Origin: Sordaria brevicollis
Taxonomy: Eukaryota; Ascomycota; Sordariomycetes; Sordariales; Sordariaceae
Length of the DNA stretch: 64,000 bases
Direction: 5' to 3'
NCBI GenBank assembly: GCA_033439795.1
Contig: JAUTDP010000009.1
Coordinates: 2,232,001 to 2,296,000, forward strand
Under the pieces are notes generated by a model. The model saw nothing but the letters and a program-made list of their open reading frames with translations. It ran no database searches and was not told the origin of the DNA. This document shows positions 10,086 to 22,151 of the stretch, one piece after another. A program made the position numbers and the translations under genes. The stretch's first letter is position 1, and each line of letters opens with the position of its first letter.

Positions 10086-13000
10086 AGTCCGGGTTGGTTA
10101 TCATTCCATGGTAAAACATGTTCGACTGGTTCTCGATCACGCACATTGCTCACGCACTCTTGTAGCTGCGTGTGGAAGTGGGTTGGAAGTGCTTGTTGTC
10201 GAACGGTAGACTATGCGCACCAGCAGAACCGCGGATGCACAGAGACAGACGAGAGGTTTCCTAACGGCGATGTGTTACCACACTGCTACTATTTGCGGGG
10301 TAATAAAGCCGGTGTTTGATAGCCGGGTCTGGTTCAAACATATGCAAAGCATTGTAAGCATGCTGACTATAGCCGCGGGTGGTAGTGGTTGCCGCGAGTC
10401 TCTATAGGGACACTACGATATTGGTCTTGTCGTCAGCTTTGATATGTATGCTGATGAAGTTGAATTGCGATCGTCATCCTCAACCTTTGGATATTCCGGC
10501 AGCTTCTTAGCTCCTGCCGTTGTCTCCAGAAGCTGAGTGATAGAGTGATGTTGTTCGGAGTTAAGATATGAGACAGAAAAAGAGTTATGTTTGGCAAACA
10601 GCAACTCCAAACTGACAAGTCTCTTCCCTCTCGCATATTTGCCTTCACTTGGCCCAATAAGTCTTTGTAAACTCTTTCAAAGATAATCAATAATTGTAGA
10701 CAATTTTCCAACAAATCGAGGCATCAGACACTGGACACTCCGCATGGCGTTCTTGTGTTACCGTAAAGCGCCCTTGCCGCAGCATTATCAAATAAACATT
10801 TCTTCTGTGCTTCAGAGTTTTATCCTTTCTTTGCTTCTTCCATCTGATTCATCCCAATTCAATAGGCTGTCATGTGTCAAAATCTCTCCCACAATTTCTC
10901 CGGTTCCGAAAAGAAAGCATCGAACTCCGATTTTTGAACTGGCGCCCAGATGGCGGAACCACAAGCAACTTCAACAACTCCGAAACCAGTGTTAGCAAAA
11001 AAAGGAAAACAACGAAGTCATCATGAGCCATCATTGGGTTGCCAAGGATCGCCACTATACATCATCACAAACCAGCCCAACGTCAAGACTGCTTCAAAAG
11101 TAAAAATATCCTACATGTACTATACTATGGAAGAAGAAGATGAGAGGTCAGACAGGCTACAGTGATCTGCGTTGTGTTATAATTACCCAGTAGAGTGTCT
11201 ACTTATGTGTAATCCCAATGAAGTACATCCTGAGGGTACTATGTAGACGGACGCGCTTGTCCACCATACACAAGCACGGTAGAGAAAAACAACGAGCGGC
11301 ACAGACAACAACCATAAACCCGCCACAGACACACATGAATAGAACCTTGATTTTTTTTTCTCGAGCCCAACAGGCGGGAGATAGTATCTACCATCATCTA
11401 GACTTTGGAAAAGGTGGGTGGGTTGACGTTTGCTCACTTGCATCCGTTTTACACACACGTGCATTTGTTGCTTTGCTGGGCCACAAGCTTACATAGAAAA
11501 CTATACAGACCTATATGTCTAAATGAACTCTTCTATAACCTTTAGCAACCACCATCATCCCGCTTTATCTGACGGGAGGTCTGACTGGAGGGTATTTCAC
11601 GCATATGCGGTAGTATATGCAATGCATGGTGAGATTTTGTTAGATGAGATTGAGATGACTGGCCAGCGAACAATATCCCGCTCTCACCATCCGTCTGTCC
11701 ATGTATCCCACCATCCCACCATCCCACCACCATTTCATCCCGCTTCTTTTTTTTTTTTTGTGCTTCACGCCTGGTGTCTTCGTTTTGCTGGGAGGGGAAG
11801 GAGGGTAGGAGGGGCAGCAACATGGGTCAAGCACACAAGACACAAAAAGAAATAACGGTGCGACGAAGGGCGAAAAAAAGATGGAGGAGTGGAAAAGATC
11901 GTGAGAGGCTGAAGGCTTTGACATTGGGACAAGCAAAGTGTGGGACGGCCAATGACAGATAACAGAAAATCTGCAGGTACGCACCCTAGGATGGTGAGAG
12001 ATCTGCAGTTGGCATATAGAAAGCAAAAGAAATATTTCAGATTTTTTTTTTTTTTTGTTTATGCGCCAGTTGCGCGAACTTCTCTATCAGACCTGTGTAC
12101 TTGTCATCTTTGCTTGTGTATGTTGACTTGTTGTGGTGGCATGCAATCGCCGCAATAGATAAGTGCATGTAGGTACAATCGATTGGAAGCATGTTACTAA
12201 TGCGGTCAATAAACAGTTTTACCCAGTACACAAGTAGCAAGATATTGGATATCGGAGGTACAAGACTGTAGTTGCTTGATAACTCAAAATCCGTCTCTGT
12301 TCCTCGTAACCTTTGTCCCCCATTTTGCCCGTGATGCCCGATACATGTGATCCGGCGTACACCAAGCATCAAATGCAGGCACCACAAACATTGCAGGACA
12401 CATATGCATACCTGTCACCTGCATAAAATATTTTGTTTGGTACACCCGATTGCACCTGTGTGAACGCCGGAAGACGGCGTTCGTCGCCCGACTGGACAAC
12501 CGCCGCCGGCTGCGAAGTCAAGAAAAGACACGGACATCGAGTTGTCGAAAGTGTAAGAGAAACTGAAGCCATGATTGACAAATAAGAGAAGACACAAACT
12601 TGGAGAAAATGATGCCAAATGGCGAACTTGGGATGCCTTCAATGCTACTCTCAAGATCAACCAAGGAATCCTGAACCAAGGAGTTTGACCCGCTGTAACA
12701 GAAAGCAATAGTCTGAGAAAAGAGGACGTCATCGTCAGTTTTCCTTTCTCTCATCTTCCTACTGTCCTCTTTCATCCACATGTTTACTGTGTCACCTGAG
12801 TGGTAAATATCAAGCTATGACTTAGCCGAACAACTCGCCGAATTACTTCGCTGCCTCGCATCTTCATTTTCCACGTATAGTGTAGATAGGTAGTGGACTT
12901 GCCATTGCCACCAGCGTACAGTGTTCGGTATAGTTTGGACCCCGAATGACAGCGTCGCGTCCAATGCACAGAAAGAATGGATATCCGAATCGCATTGCTG

Positions 13001-14590
13001 TTTCCCAGAATCCAGTTCTCCATCATGTCGTTGCTTCTTCTCCCACAATTGCCATCCATAGACCCAGGAGAATGTTTCTCGTCTCCCACTTGGTGTATTC
13101 GCTCCCCTACCAGACACCCTACCTTATGGTTTCGCTCTTGACCACGCTCCCACCCAAACTCCGTAGTCGCATCCATCGTCAGGGCATCCGGTCACCTCCA
13201 TCCAGTGTCACTGTCCCTGTCCTAAGAATGGAAGCAAATGTGGGTGGAAGGAAAATGGAATATTCTTCCCCAAAGTTCCATTTCCACTCAGTACAGGTTC
13301 ATTCGGAGGTCACACCGATTCCGGTAGCGAACCTCCGGAAATGGAGCAGAGAAGACGAAGCTGTTGATGTTCTCCGTGGTGGTTCGTTTTCTTTTCCTTC
13401 TCAGGTATCCTTCGGCCGAAGACGAGGACGGGGTGCTGGCTGGGGTTGGTTGAAAAGAGTGGAAGGTCCGGGTTGTTTGGTGGGGTTTCTTCCTGCCCGC
13501 TGCGGTTTTTAGGGTAGTTGTGCCAAGTTCTTCCAGAAGGGCGAGAGAAGGACCTGCGACGCTGACCTACCCTAGAGCGAGCGAGGAGCCCTGTCCTGCT
13601 GGTCTGAGTCTGAGGTGCCCTTTCGGTCGGTCTGGCGAGACTGTGGACTGTTTTGTCTGAACCCATGTTAAAAGAATGCCTTTTCCTACCTAGGGCCCTT
13701 TTTTCGTATCCAGCAGAGTTACAATTCATTTCCCGCGATATTGGAAGCGAACCCGACCTTGTCAGTCCGTCCGTTCTCCGTCCGCCCAGAAAAAGCGTGT
13801 TGGACTGTGGAGATGGATGCATATGCCGAACCGACGGAAGGAATGGCAAAGTTGTGTTCAGTATAGTGGAAGGAAAAGAAGAATCATTAGTATCTAACTT
13901 TGGATAAGACACGCCGCGTGTTTCTTCGCATAATCGAGAGCCCCACCGGCCGGGAAAATATGATGCGAGTGATACGCTTCGATTGACGATTCCGAGACCG
14001 TCGTTGTCTCGAAGGACGTCTTCTGTCTTTGATGTGAGGTGTAACGGTCGGCAGTTATTCATCGCCTCCGATAGTCGCTTCGTCTCAGTTCTGGTTTTGT
14101 TCTTGCTATGTGTATCACCGTTCATATCCTAACTTGGGCATGACGAACATTACGTAACCGATCATCATGTTCGTGAAACGGAACAGAAACAACAATGACG
14201 AGATGATATGTTTGCTGTTGCTGTTGCCGTGGAGCAATGAAGAAACCCGAGATATTTTGGCTATCCGAATCAGCCAATCTCGCACTGCAATCCGCGCAAG
14301 TGGAGATGATGTTGCAAAAGAGAAGCTATCCTTGACCTAGGTATGTAAGGTACGGCGTTCTGTATAATCAGTGCTTATGGGATGTTCCTGGGAGCAGGGA
14401 AGTGGTCAATACTTATTCAATTGCGTATCGTAAGGTACCGTTCGTCTGAATATCAACCCCACGCCGATAGCTTTGCTGCACTTTTTGTCCTGCTTCACTG
14501 TGGTCAACTGTCGGATTTGCTCCATGCGATTTTCAAATCGTATCAGGTTAACGCTGTGACTTAACACAGCGGCTCCTTCGCGAACTCCAG
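10086..14590. other. Intergenic region, no supported gene
   Basis: No recognisable protein or RNA gene. Homopolymer T tracts occur near 11745-11760 and 12043-12057. The longest open frame is 271 codons on the minus strand (13310-14125). Its translation is Ser/Arg/Pro-rich with no domain, signal peptide or convincing splice context, and it overlaps another long open frame on the opposite strand. I treat it as chance. Confidence 0.5.
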
Positions 14591-17500
14591 GCCATCGCTA
14601 GGCCTGCTGATAGATATGCCCATTGATTGCCTTTGTTATCAGCAAAATGGAAGGCAACGAGCTGGATTGCCGGAAAACGTGGATGGCTTCGGCGACCCGC
14701 AAAAAAATCAATTGATTTTAAAGGAATTGACCAACCCGAACGAGGTGCTCAGACCCTTGAACACTTCCAGAAGGCCCATCGCCAGGGCCCGGGGAAATGA
14801 CTGCGTGCTGCCTATTGGTCCGAGGAGGCAAGCGTTCCTGCGCTAGTGGAAACGTTCGCGATGGAATCTGGGACACGCACGATGCAACACAGCGCTGGAG
14901 AGCAGTCGTCCAGGTCCTGGATGATATGCTTTACCGTTAGCCGAATGTGTATAACGGTTGGAATTGCATCGACACCTGGGGTTTCATCCAATTCCTTCAG
15001 AATCATGTTCCTGGAGCATATCATGAACCTGATATAGCATTTACCGGTCGAGGGCCGAGGCGAGAAGGCCGCAGAAATGGCGAACGGTCGCTGCCGTGAG
15101 GAAGGTATAGGGATCCTTGCGCTTAATCCGAGTCTTGATTGCTCAGTTGCTTTTGGGCCGGAAGTTGAACTGTGCCATGCACGGTAACAGGTTGCGTGAT
15201 GTTTTCCCCGCCCATCATGCGATTGAACTGGAGATATCAAAGCCAATCGACGACTGTTTATTCTCTCAAATGCCCGCCAGGCCGGCAACTGCTGGCGAGG
15301 CCTGTGCTTTGGTGCACTGCTTCATGTTGACCGCTCCATCGACAGACCGCCGGGTCACGATAGATTGGATCCGTGGACCTTTGAACTTGGCGGCCGGTTT
15401 ACACGTGCGGACCGCAGCGAGGAACGGACCACATGTGGAGGCTGTTCGGGCCGTATCCCGGACCGCTCAACTCCATCTTTGCCACGCTTCACTGTTAAAG
15501 CGATACTGGGCGAACATTGAGACCGAGGGCTCATAAACAGCCATGGACTGGATAATTTAGCAGTTGCAATGTGCCTCAGAATTCGAATCTTCCCAATGGA
15601 AAGCGAGGGTGCACGTTCACGTGTTAAGAGGAGGCGTGGTGTGCGTACATCTCCCATTCTCGCCCCGGTCATCCGATATTAAAGACTGGTCCCCAGGGTT
15701 TTCCAACCTCCATATCCGCGGCCCGTTGGTAACGGCCCGGGGCAGGCTTGTCCATGAACACCGGTTGCCCCAAGGTTCCGCCGGATACACCGTAGGTTTA
15801 TAGGGCTTGCTTGGACCTGCTTCGTCTGCCTATACCGGTAGTTGAGGAGCTATCCTGTAGGTAATCGCTGCTGTCCCACATGTAATCAAGTTGATGACCA
15901 GACTTTGAAATGAGGATAGCGGTGGACCCTGAAACCGGTACTCGGCCATGACGATGTAGATCCGAATAGGTCTCGAATAGTGTAAACCCCCGAAAACAGT
16001 CAAACGATAGCATTCTGACCTTGCCATTTCGTGCTGTGCCTCCACGCTGCAGTGGGTTTGAAGAAGGCAGTTTGCCTCATGATGTGAACGAAGACGTCAG
16101 AGTGTTTGAAGCGAGTTCAGAGCCTCACTTCGAGGCTGTCGTGTGAATCCCAATGCGAGCCTGCTAGTTCAGCTAGATCAGGCAGCTTGCACAGTTCGTG
16201 TCAGCGGTGGCAAAACCAAGCTCTTGATCCGATTCGACACCGTCGTGATTGTAGACAGGGTTGGTTATGCCCATGTGTCTTTGAGCGGGGAATTGTTTGA
16301 CGAGCGTTCTCAGCGTACTGTGCAGGGAGATTGTCAAAATGATTTGACTGTGAATAGATTTGCTGCTCCGATTGCTTGGACGTCGAGAGCAATCATGAGG
16401 CAAAGTGGCCTCAACTGTGATGCCTTCTCCGTCATTGCGGACCATTGACCAAGTTTGACATGGCATTCAGAAGTGGTGTACAGAATCGTGTACACAATGG
16501 TCAGGAAATATCCGTAGGCAACTTCTGTGGGTGAGAGAGTAGCATTGCTTTGAACAGTGGACGGTGCAATTGACAGAATTGGCCTATCACAACGGTGAAA
16601 GACGACAAACCAACCTTGTCTCGAGCTTGTGTGAAAATCCTGCCTCTGTACCTGCAGATTAGTGCGTCTGTTCTTTGCAGTAGCGCATGTGCAGATGCAG
16701 ACCGCCTGCAAGGTACAGCAACTCGTCACCATCTCTGGCTGCGAGTTCAGCACAAACACGGAAATCTCGACACGGCCATTCTGACACCACAATTTGGCTG
16801 GACGTGGAATCGTCTCTAGGTGCCTTGGATCTCGACTCGATTTTGTGAGGTTCGAGGCCATCATCAACGTTCATTGATAAAATGAACGGCCTTTTCCATG
16901 CTGGTATGTATTCATGTTCAAAGCCAGATCGCATGGGAAACGCAATCCTGATGGCTGGTGTCGAGCATGCAGGACACGCAAAGCACACCGAGTTGGACTA
17001 ATGCGATCATACCGTTCCATGCATGCATTGAAGGCAGCGAAGGCTGGGAGATTAATCCGGGGTAAAGTAATGGAGTCCGGCCGATGCTACCGAGAGTGTT
17101 GAAGAATCTGTTTCGGGTCCGAGCGAGACCGTGGTGCGGCGAGTCGAGAGGCGGCCGCGACTGAGCGAGAAGGCAGACAAAATGACTTCTAGAAGGCGGA
17201 AATCTGACCGGCAGCACTTCCGCCAGACTGCTTCACCTCTTTTGGAGTCTTGGGAGACAGGCCTCTGTGGTGTGAGCGGGGATCCAAATGGCCAGCCGTC
17301 GACGGCCAGGCTCCCAAGGGCCCCGGACTAGCAGATACCTATCCAGGTTAGCACTCATGTACTGTACAGCAGGCGGTCAAGGCGGTGTGAAGATGGAACC
17401 TGGTTCAATAGACAAGGGTAACGCTTTGGGATTTTGGGGGTCAGTCCGGTACACTGACGAAGCGACTTGGCCTCAAAAAGTTTGAAATCTTCTGTGAACC

Positions 17501-18130
17501 TTTTGTTGTGGATGTGATGACGGCGTTGCTACCCACTGGCTGCTTGTCTCGAGAATGGCATTTGAGAGGTTTGAAGACACCGGAAGGCTTGGAAGGGCTT
17601 GCAGAAGCCTCGTGGTTTGCCAGGTAGAAAACTGGGCTGAAGGGCAAACCTCGGGGATTGTTTGGCATGATTGCCAAGTTGATTGTCCGGATTTGCAGTT
17701 TGAAGTTTTTGGTAGTTTGAGATGCTGTGGGAGAAGGTGGCCAGCAAGGTGCGCACATGCTTTGCAGTATCAGAGTACTTTTGCTGAGTGTGAGTTGTTT
17801 CTCTCGCTAGATTAGCATGTCGATCCCAGTCCCGGCGTCCCACCTTCCCACTTGCAGAGTATGCGCGGGGTTGTTTGGGAAATGAGCCTCTGCTCGTGAG
17901 CCTCTCTTTCCCATTCTGTCCGCCTCGCACACCACCATCCACCGGCAAGAAGAGGAAGTTGCGATTCACAAACCCTGCCGCGAGCACCACTTTCCTATCT
18001 TTCAATATCCAGTTGTAGGCTACAATCAGTCCACAGAGCCCGTACGAGGTCAAGTGACCGTCAAAAAAGATTTTGGACAGCTCGAGTTTTGGTCGTTCGT
18101 AAAAAAGTGCTGACACTGCTGAGTGGTCGA
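14591..18130 (-). pseudogene. Possible degenerate coding remnant, identity unknown
   Basis: On the minus strand, protein-like stretches occur in shifting frames interrupted by stops. One, at about 15540-14900, reads in one frame through short segments such as LPCMAQFNFRPKS and FLTAATVRHFCGLLASALDR with a few TGA/TAG codons. Another, at about 16560-16450, contains the hydrophobic VAYGYFLTIVYTILYTT. No family was recognised and no start, stop or intron set gives an intact product. It may be an old decayed gene or ordinary non-coding DNA. It is listed so that the interval is not assumed empty. Confidence 0.18.
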
Positions 18131-21100
18131 CATGTGCAATCTCGAACTCTCGAACTCCGACTCGGATTCTGATTTGACGTTGCCAAGCAGTTTGCCACTG
18201 CGACTGCCCAGTAAGTCTAGAGTTGATAGCCTAGTGGTCCAATGTGATGGGAAAACTGCCTGACACCACCATCACCAAAAAGAAAATCAAAGACACGAGA
18301 TATGTGTGGAGGTCCGTGAAGGTCCGGCTACGTACCGCGCGGCGCTGGCCTCTTTCCTGTCACAATCACCGGCCTCACTTCATTGGTGACGGCGCGTCTT
18401 GACTGGCGGGCGGCAGCAAATAGCAATACACCATTGACCCGGGTGATGATGCATCGGAGGGGCAAGTCGTCAAACTATTCGAACTATTTCGTGATGGGCC
18501 CCGTCCATCCAGCCGTCGTCGACTCGTCGTCCGTGTCACTGCACTGCTGTGAGCCTGTGCTGCCGATACCCTCGAGATCCCGTAGTCGACGGTCAACTAC
18601 TGGCTACCTCGTCGGTGCTTGTGTGGCCACATCCGTCATCTCTGTCCATCATCACGCCCGATCAATTATGCTGGGTTACAGCGTACCTGCGTGAGAGGTC
18701 TCCCGCCCGTTTCATGTGTGTTTTTTTCCCCCCTCGCTGCAACCACCACTTGGGAAGGGCGGCCGCTGGGGGACAATCTCTGTTTCCATGGCTGCCAATC
18801 GCGACCCTTGGCGCTGAGACGTGCATTATCACTGCCCCGCGGCGCGCGGGCATCTGGTTCGTGCTCTGTGTGGTTCAGTTGCCGCATGAGGCGAGTTTTG
18901 AATTTTAATCCAACCTCAAAAAAATAAATGTTGCAAGAGTGAGTTTCTCTCAAGTGTGCTCTTGCTTCTTCTGATGAGTGATGACGGATGGTTGATGCAT
19001 TGCCGGAAGACAGACCCCGCTCGAATAACACAGACCGGGCAGGTACGGGGACGGAACCGGGTCGCAGGTGTGGGTCCATTTCGCGGGAATCCACACATCA
19101 TATTTCAGGCACGCCGACCCGATTTGCGTTCAAGCGAAGCCAAATGAACGGGAGATCCGAAGGCGGAGCAGCGCCGTCGTCATTTTCTCTCTTTCCTTTC
19201 TCTGTCTTTTCGTGTACAGTACCTGTCGCTCCCGCTCGTCTGGTCCAATTCTTTCTCTCAAGACTGAAATCTCTGCGTAGCTCACTAGCTACATATCACT
19301 TGATCCAAAACATCTGTCAGAGGCAACCATTTTAGCGCAGCAGGTCCATTGACAAATTGCACCAAAGTGACCAAACAAAACACATGTTCGGGTTTCAGCT
19401 ACTGCGTATCAAAAAGTCGCAGAGGTATAGGGCATGGTTACAGCCAGTTATAGCACGCTATGGCTTCATTGGCCTAATCAACCCAATCAACCTCAATTAT
19501 CCCAAATTCACCCCACTTTGCCCACCTCGTCCACACCATCCGACACACTCTCGGCGACACCACCGCATCGCTCTCTCTGTCGTCGTTGTTGCGTTGCTGC
19601 TGCTTCCTTGCTGGCCCGCCTTTTGCCCACGTCCATCATTTCGCTGAAGCACCTCCAGCGGCGGGGACATGTGGGAGCTGTTGTCTCGCAGGCGGTCCTA
19701 GCACCCTCCTAGCTTAGTAGTGCTAGCTAGCAGGTATTTGCCCTGGCTCCCCGGCTCTGGGCCTCTTGGATCCGGATGGACCCCGTCAATAACCTTGTAC
19801 TGCTTAGCAGCCCATTTCCCTCCTCGCCCATTTTTACTCCAGAGCTCTGTTACCGACAATGCGACCCTGGTATAGCTCCGGCCGGGACCATGAAGGTTCA
19901 AATTTCGGTAATCTACACAGTACAAGCCCAAGGCTCCCAAGCTTTTGGAGCCTGCTAAACAGATCAGAGAGCGGAAATAGTGGTGAAGACGGCAACAAGT
20001 TGTTGTCCGTTGACCGTCGTGGGATGAGCATGATCCATCATCAGGAGCCTTGTTGCGTGAGGATCGAGTGTCCTTCTCTCTTGGGCTTGACCGCAGAATC
20101 AAGAGGGGCCGAGTTAGAGAAGCTCTGCAGCTCTGCAGCTCTCTGCTACCTACCGCACAGTAGGTAAATCCTAGCTGCTCCACCAAAGCTACAACACCTC
20201 TGCACTCTGCAGGCATCGTGAAGCTCACTGTCCAGACTGTGAAGCTTTCAACCTTCATGCTGGAAGAAGCCTGGGATACTGGCTGTTGCCACAACACCCC
20301 CCATGTTACCGGAATACTCCCGTCCGCCTCTGGCTCGGACCCTATTTGCTCTGCTTGGAGGTACCATGCTATCCTATGATGCCCTGCAGACGTATATCAT
20401 GCCCAATCCCAGCTCCGTCTGGACCAACTCTCGGCCAGACACAATCACCGTATTAAACACAGTGCGGCTGCTCCAAGTTCGCAGAGGATCGGACGAACTT
20501 GGGTGGGTGCTCATCTGAACTCACTCATTGTGTGTTGCTTCGCTGTTTTCCACGTTCCCAGTCGCTCGGATGAGGACGGGAACCACAGAGCCTGGTGGAA
20601 CTGGAGCGACACAATCTGTCGTAAACAACGGAGCCATGATGGCAACCACGGCGAGAATGAGCGAAAAAAGAACGCACACATTGGACGGAAGCCGAGCCTC
20701 TCAACGAGCTTTACAGCCTCCGCGTCTTCTCGTTGCTCAACCTCGGTCCTCACTCCGAGACAACCGGAGCACTCAACACAACGAACCAGACCGTCAGCAC
20801 CCGGACTGGAGGTGAGGTGACCGGCCCCAGGTGGTTAGAGTGGTGTGGTAGTGGTCCGGAGTGTGCGAGCACCACGGCGAGCTGCTGGCTTTCACTGGGG
20901 CCGTTCAATGTCGTCGGCGACACTAGAGAGCACTCGGGCCTGCAAGATCGCTGCTCTCGGTCCACTGGGAAGCCTGGGTCGAGGTACCCGTGCTGTGGTT
21001 CGCTCTGTGGTACCCATCACTCAGGCTCGCTGGAGGTGGTGCTGCTGCTTGCTCGAGTCCAGAATTAGAATAGTACCTGAATTGGACTGGCGGCTGTGCC

Positions 21101-22042
21101 TTTCCTCTCATCCAGCCAGACGAGCCAGAGCCCACCCACACACACTCTCTCTCCAAAGAAGGACATGGGTCAGGTGGGCACGGTGGGTTCCTAAACTTCC
21201 CAGTCTGTCCAGTCCAAGGTACCTGTCACGTCCAAGCGAGGGCAGCCAGTATGCATTTCGACTAGTGTATAGTATACGGACAAGGTTGCTGGTACGCACC
21301 CACATGTACCAGCTCTCAGCCAAAGTGCGCATAGACCGTACCCGGACAGTACATCCCGGGTTGGTGTGCTGGGGCCTGATGGTCCTGGGGCGCGGTGTCG
21401 ACCATCCCGGCTTGCCCAGTCTCACCAGTCGAAGCCGGTTCCTGTCCAGCGCCGTTGCATCGTCTTTTGCCCGCTGATCTTGGTGGGACTTACTTATCCT
21501 CCCAGGGTCCCCGTCTCCACGCTTCCTCTTCTCTACTCTCGAGATCGGCATATCTTGTTCTTGGACGTGTGGTGTATTTATTCCTTTACTTATCGGTCTC
21601 TCTGCCCTCTTTTTGGATCTCGAGGTTTTGGATAACACTCCTTCGTTTCCATTTGATATTTACATCACCACTTGGTCTCTAGTCAACCACTACACACCAT
21701 TGGAACACCAGCTCGACGACAACAAGCTCTCGACCCGGTTTATGTACATCGACTTAATAATCTAGACTGCCAGCCTGTCTTTTTTCCCAGAGGAAACCAG
21801 TCAACACCATCATTAGCCCATTCACGGCATACGAAGCAAATAGTAACAGGACGACACGATATTTATATATAACAACACCTAATACCTAAACATCACCAAC
21901 CGTCAAAAGGCATCTATCGACTGCCACAGTTACAAAAAGCTACTACCTCTTACCTGGTTGGTACCAACACTCGAGAGAGGATGATGGCTAGGAACAAGCA
22001 GCAGCTAATGGCAGGACAGCACACTACTATAATACCATCAAG
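18131..22042. other. Upstream region and probable long 5' leader of the MSN2/4-like gene
   Basis: No supported gene. The final 500 bases are CA/CT-rich with an AT-rich TATTTATATATAAC stretch near 21859-21872, compatible with a promoter or leader. Many ATG codons occur, so if transcription starts far upstream the leader contains numerous small open frames. The transcription start cannot be placed from the sequence. Confidence 0.4.
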
Positions 22043-22151
22043 ATGGAAGACATTATGGCTCAGCCCTTCATCTTCTACGAGTCAGCAGACGCCAGCCCCG
22101 AGAGGCAACAACGGCAGCACATCTTCAACCCTTTCCCCTACCAGCAGATGA
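21981..22151 (+). promoter_or_regulatory. Upstream ORF overlapping the msn-1 start codon
   Basis: A 56-codon frame begins with tandem ATGs at 21981 and 21984, again has an in-frame ATG at 22008, and ends at a TGA at 22149-22151. It is out of frame with the zinc-finger gene and overlaps its first 109 bases. The initiation context (A at -3) is acceptable. If the transcript includes 21981, this arrangement would be expected to reduce translation of the main frame. Splicing of the leader or a downstream transcription start would remove the effect. Confidence 0.4.

Noticed and set aside
11740..12060. Poly-T tracts as RNA polymerase III terminators of hidden RNA genes
   Set aside because: No A/B box or cloverleaf was found upstream on either strand.
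13310..14125. A 271-codon minus-strand frame
   Set aside because: Low-complexity Ser/Arg/Pro translation, no family features, no splice or promoter context, and overlapping alternative frames of similar quality.
20845..21477. A 210-codon plus-strand frame upstream of msn-1
   Set aside because: Arg/Ser-rich noise in GC-rich leader or promoter DNA. Several equally long frames overlap it.
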